A stretch of 64,000 bases of DNA from Fallopia convolvulus (GCA_964016875.1 OZ024724.1:30341786-30405785); one strand, 5' to 3'; shown: positions 45,320-58,106, counted from the first letter of the stretch. Made by a program: numbers and translations. Notes: generated from the sequence alone by a model not told the origin.

Positions 45320-45567
45320 TAATGCAACTACAAAAGCTCCATTTTTGGGGGGCTCCTTTTCTTTGAGAAGTTCATCACATTTTCATGAAGCATCAATTAA
45401 AAAAGAAAGCAAATAATGCCCACATCCCTCATCCAACTTAGCCAACCCAAAACCACCATAAGAAACCTCAATCCTCTTCAAGCTTAAAACTACATGTTGC
45501 CAATTTGTAAACCAGCTTCAGAGGGATTCGAGCCACCACAAATCAACACCATTTGAGCAAATTCCAA

Positions 45568-48500
45568 TTACAGGAAATAATCAGGCGTTCTACGAGTTAC
45601 ATCTGGCTCCCCTCTCCTTGGAGCAGGCTCAAACTGCAATTGGAAACATATTATGTACTTGTGTGAAAAAGAGATCAAACATTTATGTTGATTCTTGCAA
45701 GAGCTTACACTGCTATATTCTTACCACTTACAAACAAAATACAAGCCTAGCATAGCATGCCTACCTGAATGAACGTGTGGCCGTTGCAGTCATCAACTTC
45801 TAAGATGGATGCCATATTTCCACAACGATAACAATAATTAGGAGCACTAAATATTGTTACCACCTTTTGATCCTGCATCATGGCATATAATTTAGCTGCA
45901 TGAATAACAACATTAGATACAAAAATCCAGAAAATAGTTAGAAAAAATATACTCACATGACCCCAGTTGTATCCCTCCATAACAAGTTGGTGAGCTCTAG
46001 CAATCAGCTTTAGGTTATTGGTATGGTTAAATTGCTCTGAAATGTCCTATGCAGACGAACACCACAGAAACATGCAAGTGGAAATGTGCACATAGAATTG
46101 CAGAAAGTCAGTCCATGAAAAATTTATCAATAACAGGAATGAGAGGAGTCAAGAGAACGGGACTATACTTGGCCAAAAGTGTATCCAGCACCCCTAGGTG
46201 ATATACCCCACCCACAACGATCATCTGGGTCAGACCATAATAGATCACACATAGGCCCCTCATGTGGAACCTCTTGTACACGATCAAAATTCCGTATGCT
46301 ATCAAGTGTCTCAATGGAGGGAGATAATCCACCGTGCAGGCAAAATATTTCTGATTCAACCTTCAAAATCGGAGCGATACATCTTTCAACTTTAGCTCAG
46401 AAGATCTCAAGCAAAAAGTTGGTCAACCAAACAAGGTTGTACAGTTCAAATTTGAACTACACATGAAACATAGGAAAACTGACCAAAGCAGTGAGTGGGA
46501 AGTAATCAAATAGATCAGTGAAGGTCTTCCAAACATTAGCATTGCCATACCTGCATAGCAACACAGTTTGTTCACAAAAAAAATATTGATTGTAATGCTA
46601 GAAGGATCAGGAAACTAATTTTTATATCATTTCAAAATTAGTATTTACACCCCACTTAGAACCCTTCTAGAAGTGGAACATTTTTCTTTTCCAAGTGAAA
46701 TCTCATCTATTTTGCTCCATATTTCTTTCAACGAGAAAAATCCTCTAGATTCTGAAGAAGTACAAAAATGAGAAGTTACTGAAGACAACTTCAATAGAAG
46801 TCTAAGAGAAAATTATCTACTAAGAGCATTATAAAAGCACAGAGGCTAACAGCTGTTATTTAGAAATAATTACATGATTAATACTACTCACTTTCTCAGG
46901 CATTCATCATAAAATCCATAAACTTGAGTAATCTGCACAGGCAACACCAAAGAAAGGGGAAGATGAACATAAACTCAGCAGCAGTTATGATTTGTAAAGC
47001 AATCAACTTTGCAGACATTCAGTGGCTCAATGATAACAAAATAACAAAGCACCTGACGACTTTCGTGATTGCCTCTAAGAATGGTGATCCTTTGCGGATA
47101 TCTAACTTTAAGTGACACCAACAGCTGGAAGGTAGATCAATGATACCACGTTAACTCCAGATGCATGAGCAAACTATAAGCATAGTTTTCTTAGAAAAAA
47201 CGTTTCTATTGCAGACTGACCAAAAGACAGACTTCTGCTAGATTGACATAATATCAAAAGACAGGAGGATATATAGAGCACAACGAAATTAGATCGTTTG
47301 CACGTCACTTGGTATCCTTCTTCCAATGCTATTTTGTATGGGCAGGGTTACCCACAGAATTTACACCAGGATGTAAGAAAATAAGTCAAGCTGCAGTTAG
47401 CTCATCAGCAGAGAGATTCCTGCTTAGCCCTAACTAGTTTGAGCCATCTAGATCTCAGTGCATACAGGCATATGAGTATATGGCTGCAGGATGTTCCCAC
47501 CGAATAAATAAAAGGAAGCAGGGATCAAGTACTCACTGTAACAGTTTCAACTGAATAATATCCTCGATCAACATAGTCACCCATGAATAAGTAATTTGTA
47601 TCCGGACACTACAATAGAAAGAAAAGGGTTAAAAAGTTGGAAAGTAACAGCTAAGATAAATTACAATACATTCATGTACTGCCCAAATTTATAATGTCAA
47701 CATGAGGAAACAAATATTCGCATACACAATATAATACCTTGCCACCAATACGAAATAGTTCAGCAAGATCATGAAACTGTCCATGAATATCACCACATAT
47801 TGTCACAGGGCTCTTCACTGGCTGCAATGAGCCCAAAAAACAGTGAATGAAGGATATTAAAATGCTCTCATCATGCATAGAGGAGAAAATTTTTCTCCTT
47901 CGGTGAATTGGATTTAGCTTCTTTTCGTAGATTACATTAGGGGAGGGAGAACTTAAAAGTGAAATAACACTTGCAATGAGGTCCCCCAAGCAAAGAGGAG
48001 ATTACAAATAACAAAACCAAACTAAACTATCTACTAGATGTACAAATCAGAAGCGTGGCTGAGTTTTCTTAAGTCAAAAGAATTGATAAGGGTGTCATAT
48101 TGATGCACCTTAAACAATTTTCAGTTTCCATAAGAGAGAAGGATTTCATCTGACAGTTCAAAGGAAATGGAGAAAACATTCAGTACCTGGACATTGCTCT
48201 CTTCCATGAGTATCTCCTTTGCCTTTTCACACAAAGCTTTCACCTACACGACAAAAGAAATAGGATCATCAAAAAAAGGTTTGCTTTATTAAAATTTAGT
48301 CACTTGGACCTTCATGAACACTGAACCAGCATCGATTTTTTTATTAAAAAAAACAGGAAACCAAATTGTGGTGCGAACATTGTTAAATTCTTAAAAGAGA
48401 AAAATTCATATACTTCTCATCAAAAAGGCTAGCCTTGATATAGGACCTTTCATTCTGCCAGACCAGCCTGGCATTCTTCATGATGCCTTTATAAGCATTT

Positions 48501-49319
48501 CCACTGTGAAAGTGACATTATCCTATTATATAGATGTATTCACTACCATCACGATCATCTTAACTCATATTTCTCAGATTTATTGCCAAGGAATCAGTGG
48601 GTATTGACCCTCAAACTTCCACAGCCACCCCAGCACACTGACCTCTTTTAATCAACTAAAGATGACAAAATGACTGTATATGAATTTGTCCATAATCTAT
48701 TTCAGTAAGCTAGCTCCCATGAGAATCTGTACAAACGTTTTGGTGACAGATTATAATATCGCAAAGCCTAGAAAATTCGAACCATCTCAGTGACAAATAT
48801 TTCTCCAACAAAACAAAATAAAAGATCTAGGCAAAATATGCCTCTGCGACGGAATAAATTCAAAGCAAGGAAACCCCAAAATTTTTGAAGGTGGAGATAT
48901 CATTTTGCATGGAAGAGTAGATGCGCTCCTGCGAAGAAATTGTAACAGATCTCATCCTGGTGCCAGCACAAATCTCAGATAGATCTCGCCCTTTACCCCG
49001 TCGTAGATTATGGAGGCCCGGGAAATGCTAATTCCGCTAAGAGAAACAAAGAAAAAACGAAACCAATCCATATTCGAACGAAATATCCAAATTTCAGTGC
49101 CTCGCAACAAAACCTAGGTGAATCCCATCAAATCATTACAACTTTCCGCCGGCAGGGAAACCACAATCCATGCAAATATTGAAGGCTGCTCGGAGATGTA
49201 CGAAGGATAAATAGGGGAAATGGTACCTCTTGCTCGGACAGGGGCTTGCACTGCATGAGCTGGACGATCTGTTCATCGAGGTTGTGATGAGAGTTCGAAG
49301 AGAACGAATCGGAGCTCAT
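45568..49319 (-). CDS. PP2A: Protein phosphatase 2A catalytic subunit, 11 exons
   Basis: Complete 313-codon gene. Exons, in minus-strand order: 49227-49319, 48187-48243, 47738-47821, 47537-47608, 47053-47124, 46892-46932, 46484-46550, 46169-46360, 45957-46046, 45765-45872, 45568-45633. All introns have GT/AG ends and one codon (Lys) is split between exons 6 and 7. PP2A removes phosphate from Ser/Thr and works in a complex with scaffold A and regulatory B subunits in cytoplasm and nucleus. Seen: metal-site motifs GDIHGQFHD, GDYVDRG, RGNHES; CLHGGLSPS; SAPNYCYRCGN; and the TPDYFL C-terminus whose leucine is methylated. Length and exon pattern fit plant PP2A-C subfamily II (Arabidopsis PP2A-3/-4, 313 aa). 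The N-terminus is Ser/Asn-rich (MSSDSFSSNSHHN). Confidence 0.97.
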
Positions 49320-49500
49320 CCTTGCAGCCGTTGCAAACCCTAGATCTATCAAATCCCTAGATTATCCTTCTTCTTCGTTGCCGTTGCCGTTGCCGTCACC
49401 TTCCTCTGGTCGTCTCCGAAATAGAGAGGGAGAAATGGAGGGGAGAAACTCGAGAGATGGTGAATCGGGAAGATAGCGAGAATGGTGCGAGTGCTAATAA
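49320..49500 (-). promoter_or_regulatory. PP2A leader and core promoter region
   Basis: Directly upstream (minus sense) of the start codon. It contains a short GCCGTT/GCCGTC-type repeat (49375-49400) and CT-rich stretches typical of plant housekeeping leaders. No convincing TATA box is seen. Confidence 0.4.
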
Positions 49501-49559
49501 AGAAAAGTAGAAAAGCCTCCCTCTCTTGATCGTCTCCACATCTTTTTCATTTTTTTTTT

Positions 49560-50712
49560 TCAATTTCTTCGTATAATACTTTTTTAAATCATTTTCCAGC
49601 TTTTTTACGTATTTTTATATAACTTTAAAGTTATAAATCATTTATCTTGAGATATTTTTTCATAGTATATATAGTAAGTACTAGGCTTATAATAACGACT
49701 AATTCCAACCGTTCATTTAATATTATTGGAATTAACGAACCAGATTGAGAGAAATAAGGTGCGAAATGCAAAATTTTAAGGGTAAGAATGTCATTTTACC
49801 CTTGTGTCTTAAGGAAACATCGAAAGACATCGATCTTTCTCCAAACGCGATCGTTTCCGCTACCGATTCCGATGTTTTCCCTCGCGATCTTCTCCCCCGT
49901 CAATCCAATCTTCTCGACAGATCTTCTATCTTCTCCCTCACTTTGATCTTCCCTGGCCACCGACTTAAATTTCACTGTCGAGCATCCATTCCTTTCACCG
50001 ATTACGAAAAGGTTAGTGTGAATTCAAGCCCTAATTTCTGTGCTATAGAGAAATGGATGCTCGTACCTTTTTTGGATAACTTTTGTGCAAAATTTGTTCT
50101 ATATTTCAAATGGAATCCATCTATTCCTCGTTTTTTAAAAGGTGAAATTCTCAAATCGTTCCTTATTTTCTCTTGCTTCTCGAGTAGTTGTGTTTTGCGG
50201 TATAAATGCTTCGATTTTGTGTACATCTTCTATAAACTGCTTAATTTCGTCTATTTCTGCCTGAATATGATCTCTCATACACATGCATTTCGAATTTTGA
50301 GACTTTAAATGAAAGTGAGAACATGATTGGGTTACTAACTTACCCTGGTACCTCTTGATTGTAGTAAAATCAATTGTTGTTGTTTAATTTAAGACTTCAA
50401 ATGAAAGTTAGAACATGATGCTCGTGTTTGAGAAAATAATTAAGGAGGCAACTTGCTTCATCTACCTTGCAATTGGTATTTTGCTAAGCGGTTTTTGAAA
50501 TTGCCTTAAAGAGAATCAGATCGTACCTCCTGTTTGTCCTGCATAAAGAAGGAATGTGTTGTTTCTTTGAGATTATTGAACATTCATGCTAGAAGTTTAA
50601 TTTTTCATATGAGTAGTTCAATTTTTCATATGATTAATTCAATTTTCCTTTTCCTTATTTTTCTAACTGAATCATTCATTTGGAATTGCGTGAATAGGGA
50701 ACTAATAAGAAA
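49560..50712 (+). other. Possible leader of the interrupted gene at 50713
   Basis: The stretch 49800-50010 is C/T-rich and less AT-rich, ends near a GAAAAG/GTTAGTGTG donor, and precedes the ATG exon by about 700 bases. It could be a 5' UTR exon. The 187-codon frame at 49745-50308 crosses this donor and has no recognisable domain, so I do not call it a protein. Confidence 0.3.
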
Positions 50713-50928
50713 ATGCCTCCAAAGGAGAGACATGTTGTCGATGAAGGTAAATACGTAAAAATGTTGTGGTTAAACCTTGAGTTGTTTAGAATATTTCTAA
50801 AATATGTTCAATATTTCTTCTAATTATTCTTTTTTTTTTCTTATGTAGACTACATATCACTTGCAGATCTATTTCCCAAACAAGAAAAAAAATGCAAGAG
50901 GCATGTAGTGAAGATTCTAGCTCATATG
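50713..50928 (+). pseudogene. First coding exons of an unidentified gene, cut by the LTR composite
   Basis: Exon 50713-50746 encodes MPPKERHVVDE and ends at a GTAAAT donor. After a short intron with a polypyrimidine run and TAG acceptor, the exon from 50849 continues in phase (DYISLADLFPKQEKKC, then KRHVVK) until the LTR at 50929. The acceptor 'AATAG' precedes the first exon. On the far side of the 7.2-kb insertion (58107 onward) coding sequence resumes in the same orientation, so I infer one gene split in two. It matches no family I can name from this piece alone. Confidence 0.5.
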
Positions 50929-51534
50929 TGTTGGTGTCATGCACTCTGTGAGTTAGGGAACTCTACAAGGTCGACAACTTCAGGCAGGTCGACGACTTCT
51001 TTAGCACACCAGGGGAAACGATCAATGAACGAATTGGTAACTTAACATAGGTTTGAATCGCACTAAAGCTTTCCAAACTAATATTTCACCCCTTATTCAA
51101 CCCAAAGGAATTCATGAAATCCGATTTGAGATAAATCAAACCCTCTTATCCTTGTCATGGTTGTCGATTTAGGACAAAAATTTAGAGTAGTATATGAACG
51201 ATTGCTTCTTGTTGAGAGTGTTTTCAGAGTAGAAAAATTCATTAACGTTTAACACAATAGCCCAATGAAGCCTTTAAGTAGGCATTTGGACGTCCAAGAC
51301 GGTTACCGACAGTTTTCTGGAGTGGATGACCTGGACAGTGGTTATTGGCGGTTACCAGCAGTTAAAACTCTTGTCCACTACCTTTCCATATGTTCCCACT
51401 ACCTTTATACGTCCCAAGGAGTCTCTAATCAAAGTAGATAACCTCCAAACATTTACATGCACGTTGTTTGACTGATTCAAAGGCGGTTACCAAGCGGATA
51501 CCCTAGAACCATCACTCAGGTCGTTCACCTAACA
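50929..51534 (-). repeat. LTR, downstream copy (3' LTR in minus sense)
   Basis: The plus strand begins TGTTGGTGTC (50929) and ends CACCTAACA (51534), so minus-sense tips are TGTTAGGTG and GACACCAACA. Closely similar to 57509-58106, including the CACACCAGGGGAAACGATCA and CAATGAACGAATTGGTAA words and several GTCGACGACTTC words. The differences between copies are scattered substitutions, so the insertion is not recent. Confidence 0.8.
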
Positions 51535-51849
51535 GAGGTCGACGACATCCAGTCCTTCATCAAGTAACGAATGACTTCTGCAGGAGTCTTTGTCCAAAAG
51601 CCTTTAATCAAAAGAACCTAGCCGTCCCAGAACACATGCACACAAAGGTAGGATACAACCAAGCAAAAATACGCAAGGAATACCACACATGCATGCATAC
51701 AAACTAAATTAAAACCCGTCCCAACAAGACAACGCTCCTAGACGAGGTAAAACTGTCTTCGACCCAAAACTTGGCCTCATCCATCACAAAAAAAAAAGAG
51801 AAAAGGTTTTGCAAAAGATTTGTTCAAACACGACAAAGACAGTAAAAGA

Positions 51850-53830
51850 AATTACAAGGGCGCACAACCCTAGTCTTCATCCTTGTTGGAGGTGTCCTTC
51901 AGCTCATCCTGTCCACTCGCCAGGGGATCATCCAGTCCTTCATCCATCTCAGGTATAGCTCCAACATCCGTCCCCTATCACCGCCATCCTCAGCAGCATC
52001 AAGATCCTTGTCCGCCGCATCTTCTTCTAAGAGACCCAAGGAAGCAAAAATCTCGTCACCAGGGGCTGGATTCTTTGGGTGGATAGCATTCATGGAAGGT
52101 TGCAATCTCCATGTCTAGGTCCCAACCTAAATGTTGGCCCACCACAAATTGCTTAATCGTCTCCACCCGAGACATCATCGAGATGTAAGCCTTGGTCTCA
52201 CTGGCTTCCTTAAGGATCTTCTTGTTCGCGAGCTCAAGTTCAGCGATCTTGGATCAATCCGTGGCGGCTTGGTGTGAATGATGCTTAACTGCTTCCGGCA
52301 GCTTCGCGATTTTCCCAGCATCGACCTTCTGGCGTTCAGTAGTAACCGCTACCTCTTTCTCCAGTCCATCTTTCTCGGCACCCCACCTTGACCTCAGTTC
52401 CATCAAACTCTTCTCCTCCCTATCTACGACATCGGCTACCCACAATGTACCTTGCAAGGCCTTGAGAACAACAAAAAAACAAAAAAAAAACTCCAGCATA
52501 AGTAAGAATGCATAAATAAAGGGGGTAAAAGAGAGGAAGGAACGACGTAAGGGGTGGAGCCTACCTTCCAGACCATCAAGCCGACATCTCTAACCAAAGC
52601 AGAGGTAGGAATATCCATACGAGGTTTCTTAGAAGCATGAGTGTTGCAGAGCCCCTGCCACAAATTCAACGGGACCTTGTCTTCCAGGTTGACAATCTCG
52701 AAAACCTCGGGCAATGACCGCTTAATTGGGGTTGGCTTAGTTACGGCCTCCACCTTCACCTTGGGATCCAAGGGAGGTTTCATATTGTTATATCGTAACT
52801 TGCGCCCGTTCATGGCCGCATCAGAAAACCTCCGTCCTAAAGAAGTAGAAGCTTCCGAAGTCAAGCAGAACGAAGTCATCAGTCAAGAAGAAAGAGATAA
52901 AGACAAGTAGAGAGTAAACAGTGGACCGTCACATACCAATGGTTTTCACTAGGGGCTTATCGATTGTTTTGGCAACCGCCACAAACGCAGGAACCCTATC
53001 ATCAAGTCATCTTCACCATCAGACTGATCTTCCGATAAAGTTGCCATCTTAGTACTTGATTCACCCTCGAGCATGAGCTCCGCAGATTTTCGGTAGGTCC
53101 TCTTCACCTCAGGAAGAACAAATGGCTTCCTACATGCATCCGATTCCAAGACGTGGGTGTCCAAACCTGGTGAAACTACACATGAAAGCCACCCAAAGAG
53201 AAAGATTAACAAAAGGAGCAGATGATAGCGAAACAAAATAGGAATTAGGGTTGTGGATGCTTACCCTTGGAACCCCATGAATAGGACAAGGCCGCTTGAT
53301 ACATCAGACCCAACGTAGACCATTCCACAAAGAAGAAGCGGGTAGCCCAATCCTTGTCATTTACCTTTGATTTTGGGATCAACGCATTCTTAGCGTCCCT
53401 CGCATGAAGGGTGAAGCGGCCAGCCCTAAGTGGGCATACCTAGTAAGCACATAAGAGGTTCGACACCGAGAACTCAATCTTCTCCTCCGAACACACCTTA
53501 CTTATCTAGTGCAATATCTTCCACGTAGACGACATCAATTGCGTCGGAGAAGCCTTGAGGGCCAACAAGAAGTTCAAGAGGCCTTGTGCGTAGAAAATGG
53601 GAAGAAAGCCCCCAGCATGAAAGGGCATTCCAGGAAGCAAACCCATCCTTCCTTGACCCAATCTATAGCCTCGTGCATAGGGTAGTGGAAATTGGTACCC
53701 CCTAGAAAACCATTAGTCTTGATGATTTTCTCCACCTTCTCCGAAGACATGGAGCAGGGGTGACAATCATGGGGCTCAAGAGAATGAGATGACTCGAAGC
53801 CTAGATCAGTTATTCTTGCCCTAACCATGG
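51850..53830 (-). pseudogene. 'Putative gypsy type transposon' (PF04195-like) protein gene with coiled-coil tail
   Basis: The frame 53574-53828 begins MVRARITDLGFESSHSLEPH. After an interruption the minus strand gives LRAGRFTLHARDAKNALIPK and DWATRFFFVEW (about 53330-53440), matching my memory of the PF04195 family, which is found in large non-autonomous plant LTR elements. Further down are an acidic Ser-rich part (53020-53090), a basic linker (52700-52880) and a coiled-coil-like helix with many Glu/Lys/Leu (52070-52500). Exon-like pieces are separated by plausible introns. Its own TATA-like GGCTATATTTAC lies at about 53936-53947. Several stops; probably dead. Confidence 0.55.
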
Positions 53831-54539
53831 TGGGATGAATTTGAAATGATTAGAGGGGAGGAAGACGAAAAGATGGCGAAAGAGAAGAGTGAAAAAAGAT
53901 GGAAGTTGCGTATCTTCGAGAACATGCATCCGGAGTAAATATAGCCTGGCCGATATGACCCTTCCTTTCCCCGAGGATGATCGGATGGACAGGGTGAAGC
54001 CATGTGGAGCGTATCGACTATAGCACGCACGACGAATCTTATCAAAATCCCGCCAAAGGATTTAGATCAAGATTCAGGGGTATTATTAGGCCCAAAATCA
54101 AGTCGGCCCAATTGATGACATTAGCCCAAGAGCGATAGAGGAATTGCATAAGAGGGAGAAGGCAGAAGTCTTGGAGAGGTGCAAAGAAGTCAATGGTAAT
54201 TTAGAGAAGGAACAAGGTTGCGGTCGACAGAAGAAGATACGCGCTTACGACCGGTCACTAGCTTCAGTTACCTGCTCCGATATGTACACAAAATGGTTGA
54301 CGGTTAAAGATATGCCCTAGGAATATGGAAATCATGGGACATGGGGAGAAATGGCTAGTTTTAAGAGGTTATAGGCAAGATTTTCATGATCAATTCGGTT
54401 GTACGCACAACAAAAACAATGTTTATCTCTCGAGAAGAGATTACTTGTAACTACCGATTACCTCAATCAAATTACTCCTTTCACAATTCTTTGAGCATTA
54501 ATTCAATCGTAGCCACAGTTTAGGAAAAGAGTTCGTTCA

Positions 54540-54892
54540 TCAAATTTTTGTCCAAAACAAAACCCTTCAGGTTGTTTTATATAAACTTCCTCTTATAGAT
54601 CCACATTCAAGAATGTTGTTTTAACGTCCATTTGATGTATAACCAAGCTGTGAATTGTTGCCAAGGCTATCAACAACCTAATGGTGGATATTCTAGCAAC
54701 AGGTGCATAAGTATCAAAGTAGTATGTCCCATATTTTTGTGTAAAGCCTCCGACAACCAAACGACCTTTGAACTTATCTATGATACCATCTACTTTCATC
54801 TTCTTCTTGAAGATCCACTTACTTCCCAAAGGTTTGCAACCTGGGGGAAGATCAGCCAGCACCCAAGTGTGGTTTCCCATGATGGAGTTCAT
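54540..54892 (-). pseudogene. Copia reverse transcriptase, N-terminal fragment
   Basis: The minus frame 54593-54892 reads MNSIMGNHTWVLADLPPGCK, SKWIFKKKMKVDG, YFDTYAPVARISTIRLLIAL and MDVKTTFLNVDL. After a stop at 54590 come EEVYIKQPEGF and GQKFDER, then the match ends near 54540. The YVDD catalytic part and all of RNase H are absent; the PF04195-like gene region follows instead. Confidence 0.88.
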
Positions 54893-56486
54893 CTAATCAT
54901 TTATAGCTTCCTTCCAAAAGGACACATCTTGAGACCTCATGACGTCATCAAACGTCCTTGGATCCTCCTCAATACTGTAACAATACATGTATTGAGAGCC
55001 AATCTCGTTCCTTGTCCCTTCAACCAAGTAAACTTGGAAATCATGACCAAATGTCGTGGACCTTTTTAGTCTTTTACTCCTTCTGATCTTAGGTTCTTGA
55101 TTCCCTCTGAGGTTAGTGACCTCCCCTGAGTTGGCAACACGCATTGAGTCAATGACTTCTAGTTGGGTGTTGGCCAACTCATTGTTCTTACTAGAACTCG
55201 GAATCAAATCCTTTGGTATAGGTATTGATGAAAATCTCTTGTCATCAAAGATATCATCTCTTGACTCTACAACTGTATGAACCGAAATAGACGGGTTAGG
55301 TTCAATGACATAGAACCTATATGCCTTAGAGTGCTCAACATTTCCAAGAAAGATGCACTCAACACCTCTCTCACCTAAGGTCTTTCGCTTAGGTTTAGGA
55401 AGTCTCACGACTGCCCTACATCCCAAACCCGAATATGATTCAGATTTGGTTTCTTTTTATACCAAAGTTTGTATGGGGTCACTGACGCATTCCCCTTGTT
55501 GGGAACTAGGTTTAGTAAGTAACAAGTCGTCAACATGGGTGCACCCCAAAATCCATTATTCAAACCTAAGTAGGAGAGCATGGAGTTAACCATCTCCTTT
55601 AGAACTCGATTTTTCCTCTCTGACACACCATTTTGTTGTGGTGCGTAGGGAGTTGTAGTCTCATGGATTATCCGCATGGATTGGAAGTACCTGGGGTCCA
55701 TATACTCGCCACCTCTGTCGCTGTGCAACTTTTTAATGTTTACAGACATTTGAAGTTTAACTTCAAACTTATAAGTTTTAAACTTATCCAAAGTCTCGTC
55801 CTTAGCATGAAAGAGATAAACATAACAATAACGAGAATAATCATCAATGACAGTAGCAGCATACTTCTTATTCCCCAAGGACGGAGTAGCATGAAAATCA
55901 CACAAGTCACTATGAACCAACTCAATCTAGTCGTTGACTCTATGCATATCAAGTAAAGAGTGCCTTGTTATCTTAGTAAGCATCCAAGTTCTATACTTCT
56001 CAACATTCATGACATATCAAACATGCGTTTATAATGAACATGACCCAAACGAGCTTGCAAAAGAGAAGAGTCAAAACCCTTCAAAGGTGTATAACCTTGT
56101 GAGGTCGTTGACCTTTGAGAGGTTCCCGACTTATGAAAATTCTCAAACGTGTAAACAAGATTCAGAACTTTATTAATACTGAGTTTAAACATGTTGTTAC
56201 ATAGATAACCACATCCAACAAAGACACCACCCTTCGACAAGATGAACTTGTCGGCCTCAAAGACTAAACGAAAGCCTAACTTGTTTAGGACACTATCAGA
56301 GACTAATTTTTTTCTTAATCTGGGTACATACCACACATCTTTCAAAATTAAAGTCTTTCCGGATGAAAGCTCCAACTCTACTTGGCCCTTGCCTAAGACT
56401 GGGGTCGTTGACTCATTGCCCATGCGCATGACTCGTCCATTATACACGGGAACGGAAGTCGCAAACATCGATCGGTCTATACTCAC
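54893..56486 (-). pseudogene. Copia protease remnant and integrase
   Basis: The frame 56007-56486 includes the protease-to-integrase approach (GKTLILKDVWYVPRLRKKLV) and the zinc-finger beginning LLQARLGHVHYKRM. After a stop, 55405-55920 carries the catalytic core: VHSDLCDF, DDYSRYCYVYLFHAKDETLD, LHSDRGGEYMD and APQQNGVSERKNRVLKEMV, so the two aspartates and the glutamate of the DDE triad are present. The C-terminal part is at 54893-55426 (LGERGVECIFLGNVEHSKAY, SKRLKRSTTFG). Tork-like copia by wording. Split by a stop near 56006 and a frameshift near 55410. Confidence 0.9.
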
Positions 56487-56499
56487 GTGAGTGGTAGCA

Positions 56500-57484
56500 C
56501 CTGAGTGAACCCACCAAGCAACCTCATCATCCTACCGAAAAAATGCCTTAGATATGTTAGGGACAAAATCCAAACCTAGACATGCCATCGACTTAGAAGA
56601 GTTCCTAAACATATGACTTTGATGAGATTTCTGCCCAGAGTCAGTGACCTGAGTAGGTTGGTTAGGAACATTTCCCCTTTTACCCTTTCTAGCACGACAA
56701 TCCCTACGCAAATGTCTAGATTTTCCACAATTCCAACAACCATCTCCTTTCGTAGTACGTTTCTTGTTAGAACCATTTTTTGTGTTGTTGTTGGAGGACC
56801 TTTTCTTGCCCTTCCACTTGTTCCCAGGTTTAGAACCTTCTTCGACCATGTTGATAGTGGAAGAACTATGAGTCTTCTTCTCCTTTCCCTTTTCTTGCGC
56901 TCGAAGACCCTCTTCAATACGCAAGTGGCTTGCAAGTTCCACAAGAGAAATTTCTTCCTTCTTGTGCTTAAGCATGTGCTTATAGTCTTTCCACGATGGT
57001 GGTAACTTGTCAATAATACTTGACACCGAGATGGTTTCATCCATCTTCAAATTATTTTGCCTATGACATGAAGAAATTCATTGAACTGCTCCATCATCGA
57101 ACTAGCATCAACCATCTTGTAGTCATTGAAGTTTCTAACAAGAAATTTCATACTTGATGCATCCTCGGCCATGTATTTCGACTTAAGAGAGTCCCATAAT
57201 TCTTTGGTGGACTCCACATGTTGATAAACATCAAAGAGTGAGTCAGACATACCATTAAGAATGTGACCATGGCAGATGTAATCATCATTCTCCCATTTGC
57301 ACTTGCGTTTTATAGCATCTAAGGCCTCGTCGCCACCAACCTCTAGCATGGGGGTTGACAGGACGTACACCACCTTCAAGGTCATCAACAAGAAGTGCTT
57401 CCTCTTTTTCCATCTTCAAAAGTACATGCCCTCGAACTTCTCCAACTTTTGGAACTTTGAACTCATCTCACCAATGGACGCCAT
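56500..57484 (-). pseudogene. Copia gag with zinc knuckle
   Basis: Start codon at 57484-57482 (MASIGEMSSKFQKLEKFEG), stop soon after at GMYF-stop, then 57047-57391 (AIKRKCKWENDDYICHGHIL, STKELWDSLKSKYMAEDASS) and 56532-57050 (SSIIDKLPPSWKDYKHMLKH, EEISLVELASHLRIEE). The zinc knuckle CWNCGKSRHLRRDC (CX2CX4HX4C) is intact near 56690-56740. Gag forms the element's particle. A stop, a frameshift and the loss of flanking signals make it inactive. Confidence 0.9.
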
Positions 57485-57508
57485 TGATTTGAAAATATCG
57501 GTTTAGAG

Positions 57509-58106
57509 TGTTGGTGTCGTGTGCTCCTTTAGTTGGGGAACTCTGCAAGGTCGGCGACTTTAGGCAGGTCGACGACTTCTTCAGCACACCAGGGGAAACG
57601 ATCAATGAACGAATTGGTAAGTTGATATAGGTTTGAATTGCATGGAAGCTTTCCTTAACCAATATTTCACCCCTTATTCAGCCCTAGGAATCCGTGAATT
57701 CCGATTTGAGATAAGACAAACCCTCTTGTCCCTGTCGTGGTTGTCGATCTAGGACAAAACTTCAGAGTTTAGAATATGAACGATTGCTTCTTGTTGAGAG
57801 TGTTTTCAGAGAGAACAATTCATCAAACTTTAACACAATAGCCCAATGAAGCCGTTAAGTAGGCATTTGGACGTCCAAGATGGTTACCGATAATTTTCTG
57901 GAGTGGATGCCCTGGATAGTGGTTATTGGCGGTTACTAGCAGTTATAACTCCTATCCACTACCTCTTCACGTGTTCCCACTACCTTTATACATTCCAAGG
58001 AGCCTCTAATCAAATTACATAACCTCCAAATAGTTGCATGCACGTTGTTTGACTGATTCAAAGACAGTTACCAAGTAGTTACCCTAGAACAGTCACTCAG
58101 GTCGTT
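57509..58106 (-). repeat. LTR, upstream copy (5' LTR in minus sense)
   Basis: Direct repeat of 50929-51534, starting TGTTGGTGTCG. Homology runs to CACTCAGGTCGTT and then stops a few bases short of the expected CACCTAACA, where sequence of the interrupted gene begins; a small deletion has removed the tip and any TSD. Confidence 0.8.

Larger units (their letters stand above)
50929..58106 (-). mobile_element. Composite LTR-flanked element (copia gag-integrase-partial RT plus PF04195-like gene)
   Basis: Two direct repeats of about 600 bp (50929-51534, 57509-58106) bracket the unit. Inside, on the minus strand, lie copia gag and integrase, RT cut off soon after its start, and then a separate intron-containing gene of the 'putative gypsy type transposon' family (53830-51850). 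The copia gag ATG lies only 25 bases from the upstream LTR and no primer-binding site fits between them. No polypurine tract abuts the downstream LTR. The element is therefore either recombined or non-autonomous. A TSD was not found; the last bases of the right LTR are missing. Confidence 0.7.

Noticed and set aside
49745..50308. 187-codon plus-strand reading frame
   Set aside because: No domain, runs through a likely splice donor into AT-rich intron-like DNA; more likely a leader exon region than a protein.
53821..54045. 74-codon minus-strand frame upstream of the PF04195-like start
   Set aside because: Covers a TATA-like element and leader of the PF04195-like gene; reads as untranslated sequence.
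54632..55069. 145-codon plus-strand ORF
   Set aside because: Antisense to copia RT and integrase C-terminus.
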